Of a stretch of DNA of 27,880 nt, positions 23,601-27,880 are shown piece by piece. Position numbers and translations under genes: made by a program. The notes below the pieces were generated by a model, which did no database searches, was not told the origin of the DNA, and saw only the letters and a program-made list of their open reading frames with translations. Each line of letters starts with the position of its first letter. The stretch's first letter is position 1. This stretch comes from a virus: positions 1 to 27,880 of IMG/VR virus record IMGVR_UViG_3300032242_002494; one strand, given 5' to 3'.

Positions 23601-26474
23601 TTTTATGATGCAATATTTCACCAAGTAGTAAATGACTATGAGCCATTTAATTTTATTTCAGGAAACACAGAATATTCAATTAATACAAACAATGGAAATA
23701 TTTTAACGTATAGTTTTGCTAGTCCAAATGGAAGAACTTACTGGACATCATATGTTGATAATTCAAAATATGATACAGCTGATTATAGATATACAATTTT
23801 ACCATCTAACGGAATTAATACACAAGTAGATAAAATAATATATGACACTACTACCGCTAATCAAAAAGGACAATTAGCAAACAATGTCTTATTAGATACT
23901 GAAAGAAATTTTGATGACGATACACAAAACAATTTTAGATTATTTTGGGAAGAAGAAATTTTTGTTCAGTCATTCAGTGGAGCAACTTTTTCAACCCCTA
24001 GTGAATACAATAGAATTTATGATAGGTACAATATATATGACAATGAATTTGGTTTAAATAAATCATTAAGAAAGGTATATGATTTAATATCAACGTTTAG
24101 TCCGACAATTTTAGATGAATTTGAATATTATTTTTTAGAATTTGCTAGTCAGAGAAATTCAACCACAAGTACTAACCCACCTTTTAACTCAGTATATTAT
24201 TATAATTTTCAAGATTTTTTAAAGGAAATTGTGAGTGTAAATAAATCAAAAATTACAGCAACAACAATAACAGATCAAATTAATCAAATAATTAATTTAC
24301 AAAATCAAAAATTAAAAACAATATCATCAAATATTTTATCTAAAAACAATTTAATTAATATTACATTTGGAAATCCAAAAGAATTGAATCCACATATATT
24401 TCATGGTTTTGCACAAATAGATAACTTTAATATATTAACTTATAATCCATATGTTGATAATACTAATCAGTATTTAATTGATTTATATGTTGGTGAAGAA
24501 CCACAAACAGATTGTTATTTAAATTTCTTTAAAGATTTTAACATTGAAATTACAGACCAAAATGTAAAAGATTTTAGACCATTAGTTTTAATATATGCAG
24601 GTTATAGAAATGCATATTCAGGTAATACTGCAGATTTATTTAGGAATTATATTAAAACTAATATTTTTGTAAAAGATAACGATTCAAATTCCTCAGCAAA
24701 AGGATCAGCGGAAAGATTAAGTTTATATCTAACAACCTTAGTTAATAGTTTATATAAAAATGTAAAACCGCAATCTTCGGCAAATAAAATTAATATAACC
24801 TCTGGTTATAATGATTCTCCGTTAAAATTAGAATTATATAATCATTTCAAATCTTTCAATGATAAATGGACTGGTGGTAATTCAATTGGACAGAGAAATT
24901 TAATAGATGAATTTTTATTTTTAGATAAAGCAAATAGAGATATAGGTCAACAATATTTTTTAAATCTAGATAGAATAACTAGTTTAGAAGATGAAGGTAA
25001 TGCTAAACAAAGTTTGTATGGTGTAATATCTCTATTGTTACAGCAAACTGGTTTTGATATGAAAGCATTACCAGCTTATGTTAATTTTTATGGAACAAGT
25101 GTATCACCAACACCAAAATTAATACCATCTAAAAATGTAGCTTCTAATTTATTTGGTACGTTTACTGATGTTGATTTTCAAGAATCATCACCAAAAATTA
25201 TAATTCAATATGTTCAAAATCTTTCTAAAAGACTTGACATGCCAAAACCAAATAAAAAATATAAATTTAATGACGATAGTTTTGATATTTCAAATGTAAA
25301 TAATAATCCGGTAATATATGAATTACCAAAAGTATTTTCTACAGCTGATTTAGTAAAGTCAAATAGAGTAGTTGCATTTGAATTAAGTTTTGGTGACCAA
25401 AATCAAAATATATTCAAAACAATACAATTAGACCAAGCAACATTAAAAAATACCACAGAATCATTTGTAGTACTGGAAAACTTAGCAAGGTCAGAATCAG
25501 GTTCATCATCATACAATGTGGATGTTAGTTTATATGACTATTATAGACAAGCAGCATATTCATGTGAAGTTACTTGTTTAGGTAATGTAATGATACAACC
25601 TACTATGTATTTCTATCTTAAAAATGTACCTATGTTTAAGGGTACATATTGGATAACAGAAGTATCACATAGTATTAGAAACAATAATATAGTTACTACA
25701 TTCAAGGGAGCTAGAATGCCGTATACACAGCTACCAGACCCTAAAGATTCTTTTATGTCTTCATATCGTACAATGTTTGATAAGATGACACAAAATGCAA
25801 TATCAAGAATATATGGTTCTGACAAAAATACCGTACAAACATTACAATTTGTAAGAACTTCAACTGGTGTATATACAGTTGATACCGGTAAATCAACATT
25901 AGATTCTGAAAACGTTAAATTAGTAAACGAAAGTGGATATCAAATGGGTATACCATATAACGGACAAGATGGTGAAAGATATATTTCATATATAGAATTA
26001 TTAACACCGCATGGTACATATGGTAAAGGTGATAAATTCTTAAGAGGTTATGTTGCACAGATGGGTGGATTATTTAACACATATAATCCTACAGACGATA
26101 TGACTTTATTATCAAATTTAGATACAACTACTTTAGGACAAACATTCAATCCAGCTAAAGTTCAATTTCAAGAATTAAGAACAATTGAGGAAAAAAACTT
26201 TTTCTATTCATGTAGATTTAATACTAAAGAAACAAATGCAAATAAAATAATAAAAGCCAAAACGACTTTTTTAAATCCAAAAGATAATAGTACTTATAGT
26301 TATAATCATACATATCAACTAGACGCATCAAATAACCAAACTAGGTCATTTAATGGACCGGTTGATATTGGTCCAAAAGCCACTGATGGTAACTATGCTG
26401 TTGGAATGTCGGTAGCATTAATGAAGAAACTAGCACTAAATCCTGGTGATGTTGTATATTTTAAGGTAGAATAG
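20616..26474 (+). CDS. Giant baseplate hub-like protein, 1952 residues
   Basis: This is the largest gene in the window. Residues about 128-215 are conserved-looking: IPQVSMQFIDVRGKTLFEAA, FHVPWPIFYLTIKGYYGKAI, then YRLHLVSFKTKYN. The long middle is Asn/Tyr/Asp-rich, with helical and beta stretches but no recognised domain. Residues about 1640-1700 hold CEVTCLGNVMIQPTMYFYLK and MFKGTYWITEVSHSI, a pattern of tail hub proteins of the gp27/gpD kind (a barrel with Gly-rich turn, then W-I-T-x-V-x-H). The last 30 residues, including GNYAVGMSVALMKKLALNPG, look like a small barrel. It starts inside the gp53-like gene. A central hub role is inferred from these blocks and gene order; no enzyme motif is seen. 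Confidence 0.5.
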   Translation: MANNNITGSENIHVKVDQNNLIYIDPNTVISPDGSLSPRGVKHEELTMYVNLEADLVPRSILVSDNDTNTLKFVAGGKLSFLNNKNNVEGVETKDYDTSWTDAFAPSSLISNNNHTTYDASAQSFGIEHVDISIKGYNAIPQVSMQFIDVRGKTLFEAAEDSPYAAFFHVPWPIFYLTIKGYYGKAIKYRLHLVSFKTKYNDTNGNFESAAVFVGSTYAWLSDIPLQGILNAAYMFPIESSKTNTNDGTKSQETVVKSTRGFSYLKTIFSEYKKSGHISANFPVKTLREVITAASTLDKILEQKIFSEVVDMRLFTGIKEFGETLDEFRQAITGWANLYLDKAAGVALTSNNIDYYYLSDSDKFNTKNVIGLKTPGTLQNLITSYSEKLSKNDIFVTNLINQTQAVFKKRSFGLGDISKFEWNSQTEQNNFFQLEPSDDPNLQKQQDAGEIVGKVLIGIDYLVGLIDDISNLFEEQRILFENDVEVAMNEYVKRSDTGLGFEPTIKNLFVIVLANAEAFIRLMQDTHARAIEVASERRLFVDKYTNENSKADIIYPWPEIKKRNEKDKQNVLVYPGDPSISKTLFADNAKLWPEVDFVENFIGVATNKIDSLAPKEGGVGKIVYSFNNNEDQKNIQKVSVGDLLSTIVPYSSKIHSDFVYEIWERALNYTFVDSFDDETIKELADKEYKNILSSIQYDEDLIKLVKENFLSQNTFRDLLYKLAPYDKYFYYLSQQPTTNYLQGLYDNPITILQYRDNKTDFGNSLKYSRLQNYLSNYKPEAYRQNIFPYSSQAYNNYFETKNSRTFSNTDLEFNGFINVNTNIGFICGKIDPQFWINKYYSTNIFLQKLNLNGKYTHILNTPYFHKQLFSDFVANTARGKYAGSAYLLLNSIPFVDLEDNVKYSGENFLVSSLFREISSTQSIPYHLMLKWGSLYHRYKIYKTTGNDILKGFLTGGITTPIDGNTFFDNNSGFTYTNGSVTGITYTGATHIGVHPFYDAIFHQVVNDYEPFNFISGNTEYSINTNNGNILTYSFASPNGRTYWTSYVDNSKYDTADYRYTILPSNGINTQVDKIIYDTTTANQKGQLANNVLLDTERNFDDDTQNNFRLFWEEEIFVQSFSGATFSTPSEYNRIYDRYNIYDNEFGLNKSLRKVYDLISTFSPTILDEFEYYFLEFASQRNSTTSTNPPFNSVYYYNFQDFLKEIVSVNKSKITATTITDQINQIINLQNQKLKTISSNILSKNNLINITFGNPKELNPHIFHGFAQIDNFNILTYNPYVDNTNQYLIDLYVGEEPQTDCYLNFFKDFNIEITDQNVKDFRPLVLIYAGYRNAYSGNTADLFRNYIKTNIFVKDNDSNSSAKGSAERLSLYLTTLVNSLYKNVKPQSSANKINITSGYNDSPLKLELYNHFKSFNDKWTGGNSIGQRNLIDEFLFLDKANRDIGQQYFLNLDRITSLEDEGNAKQSLYGVISLLLQQTGFDMKALPAYVNFYGTSVSPTPKLIPSKNVASNLFGTFTDVDFQESSPKIIIQYVQNLSKRLDMPKPNKKYKFNDDSFDISNVNNNPVIYELPKVFSTADLVKSNRVVAFELSFGDQNQNIFKTIQLDQATLKNTTESFVVLENLARSESGSSSYNVDVSLYDYYRQAAYSCEVTCLGNVMIQPTMYFYLKNVPMFKGTYWITEVSHSIRNNNIVTTFKGARMPYTQLPDPKDSFMSSYRTMFDKMTQNAISRIYGSDKNTVQTLQFVRTSTGVYTVDTGKSTLDSENVKLVNESGYQMGIPYNGQDGERYISYIELLTPHGTYGKGDKFLRGYVAQMGGLFNTYNPTDDMTLLSNLDTTTLGQTFNPAKVQFQELRTIEEKNFFYSCRFNTKETNANKIIKAKTTFLNPKDNSTYSYNHTYQLDASNNQTRSFNGPVDIGPKATDGNYAVGMSVALMKKLALNPGDVVYFKVE

Positions 26475-26486
26475 TTATTATTGGGA

Positions 26487-26494
26487 TATTTATA
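26487..26494 (+). promoter_or_regulatory. TATTTATA box before the 26508 gene
   Basis: Exact TATTTATA, 13 bases before ATG 26508. It would lie inside the coding region if the TTG at 26481 were the start, which supports the later ATG. Confidence 0.45.
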
Positions 26495-26507
26495 TAAAAA
26501 ACTAAAT

Positions 26508-26711
26508 ATGGAAAATACTAAGTTACAAAATAGTGTAAACCAATTTTTAAGTCCAAAGAAAGTAAATAGCATATCAAATGATGGTATGGAGAGAGAAGAA
26601 TGCGACTTATTAACTGGTGAATGCTATACTATTAGAGAAAAAGATGGTATAGTTGAAAGAATAAATAAAAAATATATTACCAATGATGGTAGACAATTAT
26701 TACAAGATTAA
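26508..26711 (+). CDS. Small hypothetical protein, 67 residues
   Basis: The protein starts MENTKLQNSVNQFLSPKKVN and ends with NDGRQLLQD. It is hydrophilic, with two cysteines in ECDLLTGEC (C32, C39) that could pair or bind a metal. The start is the ATG at 26508; an in-frame TTG at 26481 would place the promoter-like box inside the gene. The stop is one base before the next ATG (TAATATG), the same junction as at 7299-7305. No domain is recognised. Position among virion genes suggests a virion or assembly role, but this is weak. Confidence 0.55.
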   Translation: MENTKLQNSVNQFLSPKKVNSISNDGMEREECDLLTGECYTIREKDGIVERINKKYITNDGRQLLQD

Positions 26712-26712
26712 T

Positions 26713-27399
26713 ATGTTAGAGAAAAAATTATTAGAAGAAGTAAAGCGTTACAATGCCATAAACAGATATGGTAAAAAAATGATTTTAGAACAAGATGCAC
26801 CAGAACCTCCTGCACCACCAGCAGGTGATGTACCGCCACCTCCAAGTGGTGATGCACCTTTAGGCGGAGATGCACCTTTAAGTGGTGACGTTCCACCTCC
26901 ACCAAGTGGAGCACCGGATGCTGGTGGTTTAGATACACCTACGCCACCTGCGGGTGGTGATACACCAAAAGGTGATACCGAAGAAGTAGATGTTACTGAT
27001 TTAGTTGATATGGTTAAAAACCTTAAAAAAGACATGGATGGTAATCAACAAAGTAATAGTGAAGTAACCAATAAAATGGATGATGTGTTTACTAAATTAA
27101 GTGAACTAGAACAAAAATTATCTGCAATGGATAATATAGTTGCTAAAATTGACCAATTAGGTTCTAAGGTTGAAGAGATGAGACCTGAAACACCTCAAGA
27201 AAAATTAGAAATGCGTTCATTAGATTCTTATCCGTTCAATCAAAAACCACAAGATTTTTTTACGAATAAACAAGCAGAAATGAGACAATCTGGTAAGAAC
27301 GAATATGTTTTAACTAAAGACGATGTTAATAATTTTTCACCAGATGAAGTAAAATCTTCATTTAATCCAACAGCAGAAGAAGATGAATATACATACTAA
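26713..27399 (+). CDS. Virion-associated protein with Pro-rich linker and coiled coil
   Basis: The protein has 228 residues in three parts. A short basic helix, MLEKKLLEEVKRYNAINRYG, comes first. Residues about 28-85 are a proline/glycine/aspartate linker with repeats such as PPPPSGDAPLGGDAPLSG. Residues about 90-155 are a heptad-rich helix including TKLSELEQKLSAMDNIVAK, probably a coiled coil. The tail contains SLDSYPFNQKPQDFF. The linker is locally much more GC-rich than the rest of the window. The start is ATG 26713, one base after the upstream stop; an ATG ten codons earlier overlaps the upstream gene and is less likely. The 3' end overlaps the Dps-like gene by 17 bases. Function is not known; the design suits an extended virion or scaffold protein. 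Confidence 0.6.
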   Translation: MLEKKLLEEVKRYNAINRYGKKMILEQDAPEPPAPPAGDVPPPPSGDAPLGGDAPLSGDVPPPPSGAPDAGGLDTPTPPAGGDTPKGDTEEVDVTDLVDMVKNLKKDMDGNQQSNSEVTNKMDDVFTKLSELEQKLSAMDNIVAKIDQLGSKVEEMRPETPQEKLEMRSLDSYPFNQKPQDFFTNKQAEMRQSGKNEYVLTKDDVNNFSPDEVKSSFNPTAEEDEYTY

Positions 27400-27754
27400 T
27401 ATAAACTTTTTTTTAACATTGCAAAGTCAATTAAAAGTAATGCATTGGCAAACTATTGGGTATGCACGTCATAAAGCTCTAGACGAAACTTTAGATGAAT
27501 TATATGATGTAGTTGACCAATTTGTGGAAGAAGCAATGGGAAAATATGGAAGGTTTAAACTAGAAAATGAAACAAAAACAATTAAATTATCAAATTTGAA
27601 CGAATTAGATATTAAATCTTTTTGTAATACTTCTATTGAAGCATTAATACAGTATAATGACCAATTTGAAGAAGTTGATACAAATTTATTTAATCTTCGT
27701 GATGAAATGCTTGGTTTATTTAATAAATTAAAATACTTAATAACTTTAGAATAA
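27383..27754 (+). CDS. Dps/ferritin-like small protein
   Basis: This 123-residue helical protein has QLKVMHWQTIGYARHKALDE at residues 16-35, then LDELYDVVDQFVEEAMGKYG. It resembles phage DUF5856-type proteins and Dps. The residues that bind iron in E. coli Dps (H51, H63, D67, D78, E82) correspond to H21, H30, D34, D45 and E49. The spacings from the second His (+4, +15, +19) are the same as in Dps, while the His-to-His gap is nine instead of twelve. It could bind iron or protect DNA, or it may just use this four-helix fold. It is shorter than Dps (167 residues). It overlaps the upstream gene by 17 bases and its stop is one base before the next ATG. Confidence 0.6.
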   Translation: MNIHTNINFFLTLQSQLKVMHWQTIGYARHKALDETLDELYDVVDQFVEEAMGKYGRFKLENETKTIKLSNLNELDIKSFCNTSIEALIQYNDQFEEVDTNLFNLRDEMLGLFNKLKYLITLE

Positions 27755-27755
27755 A

Positions 27756-27880
27756 ATGATATCAGGATCAGCAGCATTATCAGCTTCAAATACCACAACA
27801 GGTTCACTTACTTACATAAACACATTAGTATCAGACGCTACTAGTTCTGGTTCATATTTTATTGTTGTACCCAACAGATA
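27756..27880 (+). CDS. N-terminal part of a virion-like protein (partial)
   Basis: ATG 27756 is one base after the previous stop, and the frame stays open to the end of the window (41 complete codons). It reads MISGSAALSASNTTTGSLTY then INTLVSDATSSGSYFIVVPN. The composition is Ser/Thr/Gly/Ala-rich and beta-like, like the fragment at 1-258, consistent with an appendage or decoration protein. No family can be named from this length. Confidence 0.5.
   Translation, partial: MISGSAALSASNTTTGSLTYINTLVSDATSSGSYFIVVPNR

Noticed and set aside
26481-26507. TTG start nine codons upstream for the 67-residue protein
   Set aside because: It would place the TATTTATA box inside the gene; the ATG at 26508 has the same box spacing as the 15562 gene.
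26708-26938. A 76-codon minus-strand frame rich in His and Leu
   Set aside because: It is another antisense shadow of the same repetitive linker, with biased composition and no start context.
26748-27035. A 95-codon minus-strand frame rich in Gly and Pro
   Set aside because: It is the antisense shadow of the proline-rich linker at 26713-27399; the plus frame has a helix, linker and coiled coil and fits its neighbours.
1-27880. CRISPR array, tRNA genes or insertion sequences
   Set aside because: No regularly spaced direct repeats, cloverleaf or CCA-ended tRNA-like segment, transposase motif or terminal inverted repeats were noticed by reading. A covariance-model search was not possible.

Overview
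The window is a very AT-rich piece of a contractile-tailed (T4-like myovirus) phage genome. The evidence is a family-B DNA polymerase, a complete run of neck, sheath, tube, tape-measure and baseplate genes in T4-like order, and two very large baseplate proteins (1582 and 1952 residues) that suggest a large phage. Most starts lack a Shine-Dalgarno sequence; the clear exception is 7303. One divergent region carries a TTTG-N20-TAnnTTTG element, the primary promoter form of Bacteroidota. A Bacteroidota (Flavobacteria-like) host is therefore likely, but this is inference.

Layout. 1-639: end of a fibre-like virion protein and a small BppU/Ig-like protein. 730-3636: DNA polymerase. 3633-6729: minus-strand genes for a gp13-like neck protein and an SNF2-family helicase, with one small plus-strand gene between them. 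6789-8577: gp14-like and gp15-like neck and tail-terminator proteins. 8578-8733: a previously easy-to-miss minus-strand ribbon-helix-helix gene. 8850-12643: tail sheath and tail tube, each followed by a clear intrinsic terminator, with palindromes between them. 12744-15522: gp26-like protein, an overlapping 53-codon gp51-like reading frame, and the probable tape measure. 15562-26474: three overlapping baseplate genes. 26508-27880: small virion-associated genes, including a Dps/ferritin-like protein, then a partial gene at the edge.

How it works together. Nearly everything from 6789 onward builds the neck, tail and baseplate. The gp13-, gp14- and gp15-like proteins close the head and cap the tail. 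Sheath and tube form the contractile tail. The gp26-like/small-ORF pair sits where tail assembly chaperones sit in other tailed phages, directly upstream of the tape measure. The large proteins and the gp53-like LysM protein form the baseplate. Polymerase and helicase are replication genes embedded among virion genes.

The two most interesting observations are these. First, an overlapping small frame without an ATG (13420-13623) is placed exactly where a programmed-frameshift chaperone would be expected. Second, an octamer TATTTATA occurs upstream of nine transcription-unit starts (seven exact, two TATTTATT), always oriented with the gene. It is the reverse complement of the T4 late promoter core and looks like this phage's own late promoter.
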